Of a DNA stretch of 64,000 nt, positions 1 through 13,300 are shown piece after piece. A program made the translations under genes and the position numbers. Every line of letters starts with the position of its first letter. The stretch's first letter is position 1. Source of the stretch: Ecdyonurus torrentis (lineage: Eukaryota > Arthropoda > Insecta > Ephemeroptera > Heptageniidae); contig OX439127.1 in assembly GCA_949318235.1 (NCBI GenBank), positions 22,491,874-22,555,873 on the forward strand, written 5' to 3'. Under the pieces are notes generated by a model. The model was not told the DNA's origin and did no database searches. It saw nothing but the letters and a program-made list of their open reading frames with translations.

Positions 1-247
1 GATTTCTAATTTATTTTCCATTCACGAAATGGTGGATGCAGTTTTATGATGTAACAGCGCGCTTGTCCATGCAAGCGTAAAACAAGCAATCTGTGACATC
101 AAAAAACCACATATTCTTTTTGTTAATATAAAAGAAATTAAAACTCAATGACTCCAGCCAAATCAACGTTGTTTTTCAGGTATATTATGTTAGGTACGCT
201 ATATTATAAAATTCAAGTTTGTTGTTCAACGTGTTCTACACCTTTAA
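1..247. mobile_element. Truncated copy of a palindromic TTAA-flanked MITE
   Basis: This is the right-hand portion of the inverted-repeat element found complete at 37345-37657. Both begin alike with a stretch reading through TTTATTTTCCATTCAC. The right arm at about 150-247 contains CCAAATCAACGTT and ends CACCTTTAAGG, the reverse complement of the left arm of the other copy. The first 85 bases or so lie off the window. The terminal TTAA is at 244-247. It sits in intron 2 of the minus-strand ATPAF1 gene. There is no coding capacity, so a transposase would have to act in trans. Confidence 0.75.
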
Positions 248-504
248 GGTTAGGAAACTAAAAGGACCCTAAACTTTTCTGTTACCATCTATGATTGGCT
301 TTCCCACTCCACAGGTTAGCTCTATTCTAAATAACTCAGCATTTAACTTTATATTACAGTAATTCTTTCCTTGGGGGAGAGGGGGGGGGGGGTATACAAG
401 GCTCACAACAAGGGAAATTTTGTATTAGTAAATAAATACTACAAAAGTATATTACTGTAATAATAAAGAAAATATTTCATGAATTGTGGTTTCAAAGCCT
501 TTAC

Positions 505-1623
505 CTTTGATTTAGCTTGCAAGAAATCAGTCTGCACATTGGCTTTGGCCTGATCACTTGCACTTGAAGCTAATCGCATTTCTTCAGGCGATGGAGAACG
601 CGTGCTTTTATTCTGAGCTTCTTCTAAGCGAGAAAGAAACTCTTCAGGGGACGTTCTGAAAAATATATAGGCATTATTATAGTAACACATATGTCAATTA
701 GACTCTCTATAAATAGTATAATAAAATAGAGTAGTGAAATACACAATACAGTACATGTTCCATAATAGAAGATAACAATGTATGTATATACAGATGATAT
801 GCATGCATACAGATATTATTCAGCTACAGTAACAGCAGTTTTTGTACATCAGAAGATTGTTGTAAATTTAATTTTGGAGTGTATAGTGTATGTATAAATA
901 TGTATGTATTTTTCAAAACTTAAACTTTGTTTCTTTTCACAAAATAGCACCTGTTAAACCTGCCTGCATCAGAGAAATGAATATTATTGATTATTTAGTA
1001 CTATTATGGTAACATATATATAAACATACTTAATGTTTGGCTATTGTTATGTTAACATTGAGCTTTTCTAATTGGAATGATCAAGTGAGCTCCATAAGAA
1101 TGCATGTAGTTTTCATCAAATACATAATTAACAATTCCACTCATACATACATACAAAAAGCTCAATGTGAACATGCCGCAGCATATCAAATTTGTCTCTA
1201 TCCTTTTGTATATATTTATTGACAATTGCATTTGCAACTTTTGTATAATATATGACAACATGAAAAATCTAGCATGATAACTTATTCAAAATCCAGTTTA
1301 AATTCTTTTACCACATAGGGAGACTGTCTTTTTTTCTTTTGTTAGGAAGTGTATGCATGCACGTAAATAGTGGAACTTCTTGTATTGCAGGACTGTTGCC
1401 CAAAATATACTTACTGCTGAAGACCTGCTATTTTCTTGCTATACTTTTCATAATAAGGGTTAGTTTTAAGATTTTCTAGGGCCTTTTCTGCTACAAATGG
1501 GGTTGTCATGATGGGTCGAAAAGGGTGGAAAGTAATCTGTAGGTTATGCCGTGTAAAAGTTATATTTTGCAACGATCTTTTTTCAATTAAAAGTCTACAA
1601 GATCTCCATAAAATTCCCATCAA
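505..1623 (-). CDS. ATPAF1: ATP synthase F1 complex assembly factor 1 (N-terminal two coding exons, partial)
   Basis: ATPAF1 (yeast Atp11) is a mitochondrial matrix chaperone that binds free F1 beta subunit and helps it assemble with alpha. Two coding exons are visible: 1415-1623 and 505-655. The first ends CAGCA|GTAAGT; the second is preceded by TTTTTCAG and ends AAATCAAAG|GTAAAG. Together they are 360 bases, 120 codons, ending in phase 0. The start at 1623 gives an N-terminus rich in Arg, Ser and hydrophobic residues and poor in acids (MMGILWRSCRLLIEKRS), as expected of a mitochondrial presequence. It is followed by the family-like helix NPYYEKYSKKIAGLQQ and SPEEFLSRLEEAQNK across the splice junction. 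Known family proteins are about 300 residues, so the conserved core lies beyond position 1. The name rests on remembered similarity to the animal N-terminal region; the exon structure is seen directly. Met codons at 1620 and 1509 are alternative starts. Confidence 0.8.
656..1414 (-). other. ATPAF1 intron 1
   Basis: A 759-base intron between the two ATPAF1 coding exons, GTAAGT donor to TTTTTCAG acceptor on the minus strand. It is AT-rich with scattered ATGTATGTATA tracts. No other gene or repeat was recognised. Confidence 0.75.
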
Positions 1624-1689
1624 GATTACGTAGCTTTTAACTTAAGTTCAATTAAAAACCTAACCAAAACACTAAGCACGTTTGCTTTA

Positions 1690-1790
1690 CTTGTCCTTTC
1701 TTCTCCCCCGCCAGGCGCCAGCTGTGGTAAAAACAAAAACAGCTGTACCGGAAGCAAATAACGCAGGAGCGGGAAATGAAAAGTTTTGAA
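1690..1790 (-). promoter_or_regulatory. Probable ATPAF1 promoter / 5' UTR patch
   Basis: A short GC-rich patch lies 70-170 bases upstream of the ATPAF1 start codon within very AT-rich DNA. It has ACCGGAAG at 1747-1754, the core of an ETS/GABP (NRF-2) site often found in promoters of nuclear genes for mitochondrial proteins, and two CAGCTG E-box cores beside it. No TATA box was evident. The position and composition are seen; the promoter role is inferred. Confidence 0.45.
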
Positions 1791-2814
1791 CGATTTCTAT
1801 ATTTGCAAGAATTTTAAAATGGAATGGAAATGACAGTAAGTGCATCTCATAGATGCATGTATAGTGCACAAAATTATACCACTACATATATGTCAGAGTA
1901 AAATTGTGTATCAAATAAAAGTTAAATATTTATGCGTATTTAAAATGTCAAATAATTATATAATTATATTATAATTATTTTATATATCAGCACTTCTTAA
2001 AAGTCTCATCAAACATCGAACTCATCAACATCAAGGCTCGTTTTTTAGACTTAAATTTAAGACATAATATATTTTTATTCCCTTAACTCATTACTTTTTA
2101 TTTAGCTCTTCTTTTCAATGTGATTGCACACTCATTGATTTAATTGATTAACGGCTATATTGATTTGACGCTATATACAACGGCATATTATAATAATATG
2201 ACAAAAAAAATTAACATGATGAGAATAGGAAGAATTATACCTTTGTTTTATATACAGTTGATTGTTACAATTTTTTTATTTTTTACCAATTAAAAAATAT
2301 ATTTATTGCAAACTCTAGTTTATAGTATGTTTTTGATAGACTAAAACAGAAAAAAAATAATAATAAAAGTATAAATGCAACAACATTTTTTTCCAGAAAA
2401 AATAGGCTGAAAAATGAAATAATACAACTTGCATGTATTAAATGTTGAAGAATATACATTATATTTTTCTACTCAAGCATCATGCAGCCACCCTGAGAGT
2501 ACTATACGTATATCCTCTATTATGCACAAAAGGCCATAAAAAAAATAAAAAAAATAAAAAAAAAAAACATAATTTAAAATGGGACTTAATTAAATATATG
2601 ATAGTGTGAAAAATTACAGTCTATAGGATAAAAAGCACAAAACCATGAACTATAATGCAACTTTAAGTTATGATATTTTTTATTGTTGGAATTATCAGTA
2701 TTAGGCTCATTTTGATATAATACAGCGAATGTTATAATTACTTTTTATGAAGTTGAACTGCAAGGACTATTGTTCAACCAACTCTCTACTGCAGTGATAC
2801 ACAGCTAAGCAGAA
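1791..2814. other. Intergenic region, no gene seen
   Basis: AT-rich DNA between the ATPAF1 promoter and the GC-rich block at 2815. It holds short A-rich stretches (about 2535-2568) and TTATAATT-type low complexity. I saw no coding exon, RNA gene or inverted-repeat element. Confidence 0.5.
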
Positions 2815-3188
2815 CTAGCACGAAACTGACACGGGTGGGTGGTCAGGCAGGCGCGAGCTGTGAGTTGCAATATAGTACGTTAGCTACAGCGCTTTTGCTT
2901 GCCCACTACTAACACCTCACAGACCATACTTTTTGTTTAAGAGATCGCGAGCGCATGGCAGTGATTGACGGTGAAACGTCAGTATTCAGTCCATAGTTAC
3001 GTGCGAAAGTCAGATGCGCATAGACAGAAGTATTGTGGGCAACTTGCCACTATCTCGATTATGTTGCATTTAAATCAACATCATAATAGTGGTAGAAATG
3101 TTAAAACAGTTCATATTAATTAGTGATAACAGTGGAACATTTTTTTGGTTCAATTTATTCACCGTTTCGGATATTACCAACTCAAAAG
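2815..3188 (+). promoter_or_regulatory. Candidate promoter and 5' exon of a plus-strand gene
   Basis: A GC-rich block at 2815-3060 is followed by a strong splice donor, CTCAAAAG|GTAAGT, with the exon ending at 3188. An insect initiator-like TCAGTC occurs near 2988. The arrangement is head-to-head with ATPAF1, about 1.2 kb away. An ATG at 3098 opens 30 codons (starting MLKQFILISDNSG) that reach the donor in phase 1. If spliced straight to the exon at 49265 this frame hits a stop after KGAR, so it would be an upstream ORF and the block would be 5' UTR for a start at 49322. It may instead belong to another transcript with exons I did not find. Confidence 0.4.
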
Positions 3189-3410
3189 GTAAGTAAAATG
3201 ATTTAATAACAATGTTATGCGTTGATTTCATTATGATAATCATAAATTGAACCTTTTATATTGCAAATTGCTTGCAAAGTACTTAAAGTTTGTGCAGGTA
3301 GAGAGTTTTGCTGTATTTATTCTTCTATACATATCACATTTCTATATTTTCTTTTTTCTTTACGTCAATTGCATAGATTTTATGAGTTCTAAGTTATGAC
3401 TGTTCTGAAT

Positions 3411-3444
<34 letters not shown>

Positions 3445-3696
3445 ATTAATCCGTTTTTATATCGCACAACTGTGTCAAGATTATATAAAAATCAAATATC
3501 ACCTTCCAATACCGATCAGATATTGCATTTTTTTTTCTCTCTCTCTCTCTTTCTTCTTAATTTCAAAAATGAAATACACCCGAGCGCTAAAACCACAACA
3601 ACTATATTTTTAGATACTTTAAATATTATTTTTCGTGATTGATTTTATATTCAAAATGATTTATGACGTATTTAATAAAATAATCATTTTATTAAC

Positions 3697-3730
<34 letters not shown>

Positions 3731-6700
3731 TTTTGCAAATGCAAGATTTAAGTCTGATACATAATGTATGGCCCACTCTTACACTAACCTTAATGTACTA
3801 TATTATGCTACGTAAGTAAGTTATATACGTCACAATTTAATTTAAATTTGCACAATTATTACCGATTTTCAGCTATCAATAGACAAAATATTGATGTTTT
3901 GTTACATTTGTTTGAAGTAACTTATGTAAAATGCATAAGAAACTTGGCAGAGTTTTTCCTTCATTTCTGGTGTCTCAAAAGCTCTATTTTTCAACTAATT
4001 ATTCTTCGTCGATTATAAATTCATCACAGTTAAATAATTTTGTTATCTAATTGTAGTGCAGTTACTTGTGTTTGTCTATGAATAAAAGGTCATGACTTTT
4101 TGCAATTCGTTACATATATATTTTTATTTTCCATGATGAGGTTAATTAAATGGCCCGAGGGTAAATTTAGTCAATCATATATACCCACGGAATACTTACT
4201 TTAAAAACGCTTCCTCATCAGTTATGAAAATTTTTGTCTTTAACGTCTGTGATTAAGATCTCCTTATAAGCCTAGGTTATTTAATTTTTATATGGACAAA
4301 AGCTAAATTTGTTTTCAAATATAAAGAAAGTTTTGCTTATTTCAGTCCGAGTTCTGCTGCAAATTTTGATGAAAGTCAAGACGCGAAATAAAATTGTAAT
4401 TCGACGCATTGAATTCTTCAACTTATATATTATAGTAAAATATTTTGTTTGCGATTTTATTTTACAGATTTGATTATTTGATAAAAGTAGCTGATGTTCA
4501 TTAAATTATATGAAATATATAATTTCAATATAATTATTTCTTCTCTTTTGAAATAATTTTGTGGCTACAAAACTAAAATGAAATTTAGTGCGGTTTTACG
4601 GTGCGTGCAGGAAAATTATTTAGTCAAAATACAGTATACTGACGAGTGTTATACATACGTAGAACTATACTGTAATTTTGTGTATTGATTAAAATTCTGA
4701 AAACAAACGCTATATTTATGTAATATTACTAAAATTAAAATTATATCGTTATAAAAACATATTTACTTAATTTATTTTGTCATTTTACAGAGTATAGTGA
4801 CAAGGTGATCGACATAACCTTACCTATAACTTACAATTTATTATTATAAATGATGTTAATAACTTATCCAAATTTATAACAAAAAAAAAACATTGAAATT
4901 ATTAATATTCAAATGTAACTGAACTGATTTTATAAAACTTATATTACGTAATACTCTTGAAGGTTAAAAAACAATATTATTTGTTTTTTGATGAAGGGAC
5001 GCGATTGTTGTGGGAACAGAGTCATTGTTGGTAAATTAAATATATAGAATTAAGTGAACAATGCAAGGTGGCCAGACAATAATTCAAGTGTCCATGCAAT
5101 TGCTATAAAATCATTACATTATTTACAACCTTATAAGTTACATGCTTGATTTAATAATTTTATGTACAAAAAATATAAGAAAATTTTACAATTCCATAAA
5201 TACAGTATATACTGTAAAAGTTTATTATTTTTATTTATTACAATTTTAAAACTTTTACTTTCAAATTTCAAAGTGATTATGTATGTGATTCTCTAAAATT
5301 GACTAAAACTTTTCTTTGGGAAAATTAACAGATTTTACATTTGGTCAAATGTATATTTGACAGTCACAAACAAAACATTTTTAGAATAATTAACTCAACG
5401 ACTAATCTTTTATAAATTATAATATCATTAAAAATCATTATACTGAAAATCATATGCATTATGTATAATACGTTTTAAGTTGTGCCCTAAATGTTGATAG
5501 GATTACATAGTTGAATCCAAAACTGCTTGATATGTATTTTTGTTATGTTATACTGTAATTCAGAACTAGAGTTTCTAAACTTATCTTTAATTGGAACGGT
5601 CAAAAGGAAATTTAATGCAAGGTAAAAATTCACCTAATGAAATGTTATGTGTAATCAATACACAACAAACTGTTATAATGTTATTGTTGTAAATAGTTGT
5701 GTAACATTTTTTATTGAATGATTGCGTTAAATCAGATTTTAATTAAACTGAAATTGTTTTTTTGTTTGTATCTATACGTTCAATGTTAGTTTCTAGTTAT
5801 TTTTCATGAATGCAAGGCCACATCCCGGTGTATCACCGGAACACAAGGAGCGGTATATTAGCGGAAAGTGCTGCACTAATGCTGATGGTCAGTGGTGCAA
5901 GTCCACCCACTATATATGTATTTTTATTTTATGAACTACATAAATAAGAACGGCTTCTCTATTTTTTGATATGGAATATTTACTTACATTTTTAACTGCA
6001 TTAGATTTTTTTTTTTTATTATTATTTTTTTTTTCAATATAGTTGTAAACTTTATTGTGATCAAGTTGTTTACCGCGATATTGAATACAGACGAGAAAAT
6101 ACTCTGCCCTTCACACTGGTGAAACAAATGATTGCTCATAAAGCATTGAAACTAATTTGATTGGATCAAGTTGTTGTTATTATTAGAGCTTATTTTCTTT
6201 TGCTGCACACATTGTGGTTATTATCACGCATAGGTAATTTCATAATTAAAAACGTGTTGCAATATAGATCATAAATAATTATTACTTATTATTATTTTTT
6301 ATTTCATATTAAAATATAAATTAGTTATAGCATATATATCATTTAGCGCGCTCAATTGTTATACAAATTTTAATTATATAAAAACATTATAATTTATTGC
6401 TATTTTACTTGAGATATAGCAAAGATACATTTAAAGCAATGCAACTTTCAGGGAGAAATTATATAGCAGACAGAGAGAGAGAGAGACGACCTTATAGTCA
6501 TTTTTAAACAGTAATTACGATACAAGTTCATAAACAATTGTTGCTGTCAGACAAAACACATGAAGATTTTGTTTAATAGCAGAAATTGTATTAAGTATTT
6601 TTTTTTTTTAACGGTGAGGAAGTTGGTATAAACGTAAATATGAAATGGAATATAAATCAAAATAAGCATAAAAATGACAGTCTGCATGAGTACCTCATGA

Positions 6701-9700
6701 TATATCATAACATTTTTTATTCTCCTAACCAATGTCCTTTTTGATACGTTCATTTATGATCGAGTTCGAGACGCGGTGTACCACATATTCTAAAAATAAA
6801 ATAGAAAAAAGGTAAGAAAATTGTAACTGGCTTTTGACAAAAAAAAATATTACTTCTTTGATTTCAATTATTGAATGACTCGTTACAATTTTGCGGCATC
6901 ACAGAATAGCTATAATAAGTTAGGCCAAATCTTTATATTGAACCTAGTTGTTCATTTTTTTTTCTATGTGCAATAATGGTATGAACACCTAACTTGCAAA
7001 TTCTCATTATTTTTCTTTCGGATTTTATAAATTTTAGTATTGCATATAGTCAAATATCAGTTTGTTTTTATTTTGAGAGCAGAGCATTTATTAAATTACG
7101 AGTTTTAATCAGGCATGCATGTTATATAATACTTATATATTTGAGTTGCTGTTGCGCAGAAACAGAATTTAAATTTAAGCAAAATATATTTACTCAATAT
7201 TTTTGTCCAACAACATCCAGTTCAGGTAATGAAAATCCTCTTTGTGTGTTAAGTGAATGTTTTACGATTAAATTGTTGTTTAGACACTATCACATGTATA
7301 AATTATATAAAATATAAAAACTTTCTTGTGCTGTTTTCATGATGACTATAGGTATCAAAAAAAGTTTGAGTTGCGTTGTTTCTATAAATTGTTTAGAAAC
7401 TATAAATAAAAAATTTCTCTTATTATCATTCTGGAACTATCTTTTAAGTTACAACCACACAAAATTATTGCGTTGATGCGAGATCAACGTTTGTGGTGAC
7501 GTTTGTCAGTGGCGTCTGTATTATGTACAGTACGTCGTATACTTATGTATGTATGTACATATACAGTGTGCACAGTCAGTCAAGCTGATTGCTGTCACAT
7601 ACACACATAATAATATTATACTCACACGGTGTCACTGTCATCACCTCCGCGGAAATTGCAAACTCTGACCAAGGTCATCTTCTTTTTACACCACGCAATT
7701 CAATATCTATTACAGCTGGATTAAAAATATATTTATTCAGATAAATCGTATATTGCATACGGTGTGGTTTAAAAAATGGTATATTTGATATTCCTATTCT
7801 AATTTATTTTTTAGGTATGCAAAAGGTATGGGGATTTATATTTATGATATGAAAATTTAAGTGCAATTTCCTAATTTTATAGATAATAATCACATCTTTT
7901 CATTATTTAAATTATGATCAACAAGGATAGAGTGACACACACTACATTCATTGCAGCAATTTTGCTAGAGTAAAACTGGTAATAATAAAATAATAATGAA
8001 AATATTATCTTAATTAATTAGGTTTAATTTTCCCAGAATTGTTAAAAATTATCTTATTGTGTATATCGATGTAGAGTGTCTTTTGACATTTTAACGTTGC
8101 ATATAGGCTGTATAGAACAATGCATGCATGTATGAAATAGAAACAGTACACCCATGTAACATCGCATGCAACCTGCAACAAAGTGAAATAGTTGTTTCTT
8201 ACTAAATTCATTTTGATATTTCACATTCTAGCCCTAACTTTAAATCAAAATTGAAGCTGTTATTTTAGAATTATAATATTAGTTTTATTATAAAACTCTT
8301 ATATATATCTTACAGATAACGAATACACTGTTTTAATTTATCAGATTTCAGTTTATAGACCTTCATTCTTTCACCAAAACGGGTATAAGTTATACAGGAA
8401 TTTGTTAAAGTAAAATATGCAACCTTTAAACAATAATAATAATAATAAAAAATGATTCGTATGATGATTTGTAAATTATTAATTATATTTTTAACTTTTT
8501 TGATAAATGACTATTCGTGGGTGTCATCCATTGTCTGAATTCTCCCCGAAAAGTTGTATATACTTGTATAATCTGGACTTTTATTTTTTAATGCAATATT
8601 GCTCCTCATTTTTTATTATTATTTTTTTATTTTTAACATTAGAAGTGCGTGTGTGTCTAAATCATATATTATAAAAATATTATACGTTATATCTTATGCG
8701 GCTCATGAAATGTAATTGTTTATATAGATCAACAATAATTTTCAATTGATTTCGTTGAACATGCTTGGCAAAAACCCTATAGAGTTTTTTTTTATACTTT
8801 TTTTTTAATAAAATAGTATACTGTATACAACTTCCATCTCCAAATAAATATAATGCAATTGCATTATAATACAATTATGTTTTACTGTTATTTTATAGTA
8901 CAATATGTTTAAAAGGAGAGTGAATATTTTTTATTTTGTTAAAAAAATCTGTGTACATAACAAATATTTTTATACACTTGAGGAGGTGTATAAATACGTA
9001 AACTTCAAAATATTTATTATTATATTTATTTATTTTGAGTAGTTTTAAGGTGTTAAAGTTATGGCCACTGTTTGCTGAGCTCACTGTTGCTTTGTTGCAC
9101 GCAATATACAACATAATCAGGGCATGAAGCCACGCCAACAATACAAATTGACTATGTACAGCCACAACTCAGAGCGTTTTTGGTCGCATAAAAAAATTAT
9201 ATCACCGTAAGTTTGACCTGAAATATTTTAAAATATTTTGTTCATTAATCTTTAACAATCATCTACAATAAATCTGAATCTAATTATTATTAATCTAAAA
9301 ATTGCTGCAGAGTACATTTTTTTATATAAAAGCCACGTATATACCTTATAATACTTAAATTTTTGAATGTGAGCTCCGTATAGTATAACAATTAAAAAAT
9401 AAGGATAAAATTATATATAATGCATTAGCTTATTCATTATATGTGTTTAGTGTAGCTGAAAATAAGTATATAATAAGTAAAAGTGTATAAAAATATACAA
9501 TCCAATATATATGAGCGAAGAAAGTTTATAGCTTTTATTTCACTTTCGATGTAATGAAGAGGTGGCATTTAAGTTTTGATTTGTTCGGCTGTATCAATTT
9601 TACTATCTATTACGTAGACGAAGGCATTTTTCATTTCTCTTTTTCTCCTTCTTCTTCTTCTTCTTCTTCTTTTTTTTTTTTTTAACCAAAGATAAAACTA

Positions 9701-10101
9701 CATTTGATTTGAAGGGTTGGATTTTTATTCTAAGGTACTTAACCATCGGGTATCATATACATATATAGGTGGTATAGGCCTATATAATTGAGATTTCTTT
9801 GGTTTTCATGCACCATGCACCTTTCCTTACGATATTAACAAACTATAATTCTTATTTCAATAAATTTGTACGCATCCCGTATTATATAAATAAATAAATA
9901 TTTGTCCTAATTTAAACATATTAATTAAAAAAAAAAAAAATGAAAGGCCGAGGTATAGGTCCGACAAATGTCTGGCCCACTCTTACTGCTGACCCAAACA
10001 TGGTTACAATTACAAATCAATAGTATTGTATTGACGATTATATCTGTAAAAAATATTACATAATACAGTACATATAGTGTAACAAGGAGAATGGGTAGTA
10101 C

Positions 10102-10135
<34 letters not shown>

Positions 10136-10266
10136 GCATTTATTATTATGAATAAAGGAAAATGAAAGGAACGATCTAAGCGAAGAAAGAGAGATAAAGA
10201 AAAAAAATATATATTATGCTATATATGCGAATATTATTATTGTACTATATACTGTGTGTGTGTATA
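3189..10266. other. Long AT-rich non-coding stretch
   Basis: I recognised no gene here. Contents: T run 3413-3440, a CT tract near 3536-3552, a TA/AC microsatellite about 3699-3730, a GA tract near 6473-6486, a GC-rich island at 5806-5932 (listed separately), a moderately GC-rich patch at 7470-7690 with a GTTGAT/ATCAAC hairpin, and a TTC tract at 9648-9670. The open frames present are short, compositionally AT-biased and lack splice sites. If the 2815-3188 exon belongs to the coiled-coil gene, all of this is its first intron. Confidence 0.5.
5806..5932 (+). other. GC-rich island with a 42-codon open frame
   Basis: A compact GC-rich patch in very AT-rich surroundings. On the plus strand an ATG near 5806 opens 42 codons beginning MNARPHPGVSPEHKERYISG and containing CCTNADGQWC, before a stop. 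The patch includes a hairpin CCGGTG-TAT-CACCGG. The minus strand also has an open, hydrophobic frame over the same bases. Possible donors exist (for example GATG|GTCAGT), but no convincing acceptor. It could be a small exon, a short peptide ORF or a regulatory island. I do not recognise the peptide. Confidence 0.2.
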
Positions 10267-10392
10267 ATCGTCGGGTTGAGCAAAAACCGTGTATCTGCAA
10301 AAGCAGCAAAGTCGAAACTCTTTAGCTTTTTATATTTTAATATGAACCTTGTAGCTTTTATAGATACATGGTTTGTGCCCTAACCCGATGAT
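10267..10392. mobile_element. Small inverted-repeat (MITE-like) element
   Basis: The left end ATCGTCGGGTTGAGCAAAA and the reverse complement of the right end, ATCATCGGGTTAGGGCACAA, match and continue (CCGTGTATCTGCAAAAGC against CCATGTATCTATAAAAGC), giving imperfect arms of about 40 bases in a 126-base unit flanked by TA-rich DNA. There is no ORF. This fits a short non-autonomous DNA transposon relic; a hairpin RNA is an alternative. Confidence 0.6.
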
Positions 10393-13300
10393 ATATATAT
10401 ATATCCAAAGCTTCACTTCTTAATCTGCATAACAATAATGATACTTACATTAAAATAGTATAATAAAATATGATTATTGCATGTTGTTCTAGTTTTTTTT
10501 TTTTTTTTTTTTTTTTCAATATATTATATTTTATAAAAAAATGAAAACACAATGCATATTGTGACAATTTAAACGAATAAAATAAACGACATCCACTCAC
10601 TTTTAAATTATAGCTTACCATTTTTACATTACATTTTCATTTTATTACATACACAACATAATTTATGTTTCACTGTAAAATTGTTTTTATTTTTGCTATA
10701 GCTGCTTATTATTATATCTTTACAGTGACATCAATCACGTTGGCCTTATCATGTGAATATTAATGCTTGTTTGTTGCGTTATAATAATATACCACCTGGT
10801 TTTTAGCCTCATACATTTTAAAGTGCCATAAATATTAAGAAGCTGCTTTTTTTCCCCACTGGTTTTATTGTTGAATATGCGATACGACTATATTCATTAT
10901 TTTGTGTTTACACTTTTTATTTTTTATTTATTTATTTATTTATTATATATATATTTTTTTTTTTGGCAATTTTGTGATAACAGGAAACAAGGAATTTCAT
11001 GTTTTAGCACAAATTCGGAGAAATACATTTACTTATAAATCTTATGTATTATCAATATAAAATTCTTTATTTTTTATTTTCAGCAGTGGTTCTATATAGT
11101 TAATAATAATAATAAAAATAAAAGGAACGTACCAATGTAGCGGACAAATATAGCTCGTTTTACATACTTTTGGTTAATATTTTTGTAATACTTTGTATTT
11201 AAATAGATCTGTAATTCTAGTTTTAATGACAATGCTTATAATAGTGGGAGAAAATATCCAATGCATAATGCATCACCGCATTCTATCGCTGCAGTCAACA
11301 CCACGTAAATTGATGATAGAACTTTCAAAATTTATAACTTTTGTGTAGAAAGTGGATGATAAATTTATAACAAAGACAAGATATCATAATGTTCCACAAC
11401 AAGCAGTGTGATCGTAACAAGCAGTGTGAGTTGTATCGTAAAAAAAAAATATATAATATATAATATACTGTATATCACAAAAAAGGTGGTATATCCTGCA
11501 CAGTGTTATTGTGCTCGTTCATGAACGTATATTATTTATTTATAATGCATTTTGTCAAATTAAAAAATATCAATAGTTAAGTCAATAAATGCAAAGTATC
11601 ACGTTGAAATATTCATTTTACCGCCCTTAAAGATTTTTAAATATTACAAAGAAATTTGAAAAGGTAAAACAAAATATTTCCTCAATATTTTTGTTTCTCC
11701 CATCAATAAAAGTCATGCGTTAGTTGTATTATAGAATACGGGCTTCGTTATTAATCTTTGTATTTTGTATTTATTTTCTAATGCAATAATATGGATGAAC
11801 AAAATTATAAAAGTTTAAAATAAATGTTTACTAAGCGTCACGGCATGTAGTCGAAAGACAATATTGGTTTTGGAACTTTCTACAGATGCCTTTTATTATA
11901 TATATTTTTTTCGTATTAGTATTGTTATTTATTGTATCTCTTTTGACTTTCCCTAACTATAGATGCAACAAAAAAACAGAAAAGTCATTGTTGGTGTATA
12001 ACAAAACAATGCGTAAGTATGATGTGCAGTGTTAAACAGCAAACATAGCACAGCACACGAATAAATTGCAGTAATTGGTGTAAAGCCGTGCCAATTAGCT
12101 ACAAACCGTGCAATATAATTTTATATTTATAATGTAAAAAATTGCAATCTAATAATTGTAATCATTCCATAGATTGCATTAATTTAATAAAAATGAACAT
12201 AATTCCTTTCAATTAACAGTAATATTTAACATAATTATTCATAAACGTTAAATGGAAAAAGATAAGAGAGTGTGTTACATTAATTCTGAGTAAGTGCACA
12301 TTATAATTATAAGAACATTGCACCGTACAAAAACTTAAAACATTGAAGAAGAAGAAGAAAAAAAAAATACATTGAAAGTTTAGAATGTAAATATATCTGA
12401 GCATAATGTGCCTATACATATATATGTAATGTTTAATAATAACTAAAGAGGCGATCTTGATACAAGTTAAGTTGAATTTCATAAATTAAAACTTTCACTA
12501 CGTCTTGCTGAGTTTTTATGTTTTTTATTTTATTATTATTACTTTTTATCATTTTTAGTCAAAAACTCATCGGAAATTACGGATGAAAGAAGAACGAGGT
12601 CGATTTTTTTTTACATTTTAATTTAGTTTCATCTATATCATGAGAACTTTTGTTGCATTTTTATGAATGAACTAATTTTAATTTATACGCCAAACCATTC
12701 ATTCGAAAATATACTTAATTAAACCAAAATTTTCAAATAATATAAAATATGCTATTTCTATTCAAGTAAAATAATAATAATATTTATGTTCAGAAGTTAA
12801 TAATTAATATATAATTAATTGTAAGAAAATCACTTTTGTTAATAGAATTAAAATAAAACAATTTCAAAGTTGCATATAAACAAAAGTTACAGTTAATGAT
12901 GGTCACACGCTACTAAACTGTCCGATAGCTGAAAAATAACAAATAAAAATTATATTATGATTCCACATTTATTAAAAATAACTGAACACAACTATTGAAT
13001 TGATAAATAACAAAATTAAATTACATAACATGATAATTATAAATAAGAAAATAACACATTATTTATGGTTAACTCAATTGATATAAAAATTTTAATTTTC
13101 AGTCTATACTATAATTATGCAAATGAATTTGCAATTAAAATGGTGCAAGATGACCCTGTGTTAGGTTAAAACCACGCAAGTTGAAACATCCTAGAAAATA
13201 CAATATATACGTAACAATGCAGCTCATGATGATCGCAGGCGTGGTTACATCTTTTGTTTTCACATTGATAATGTATGCGTCCACGTAGGTCGACAAATAA

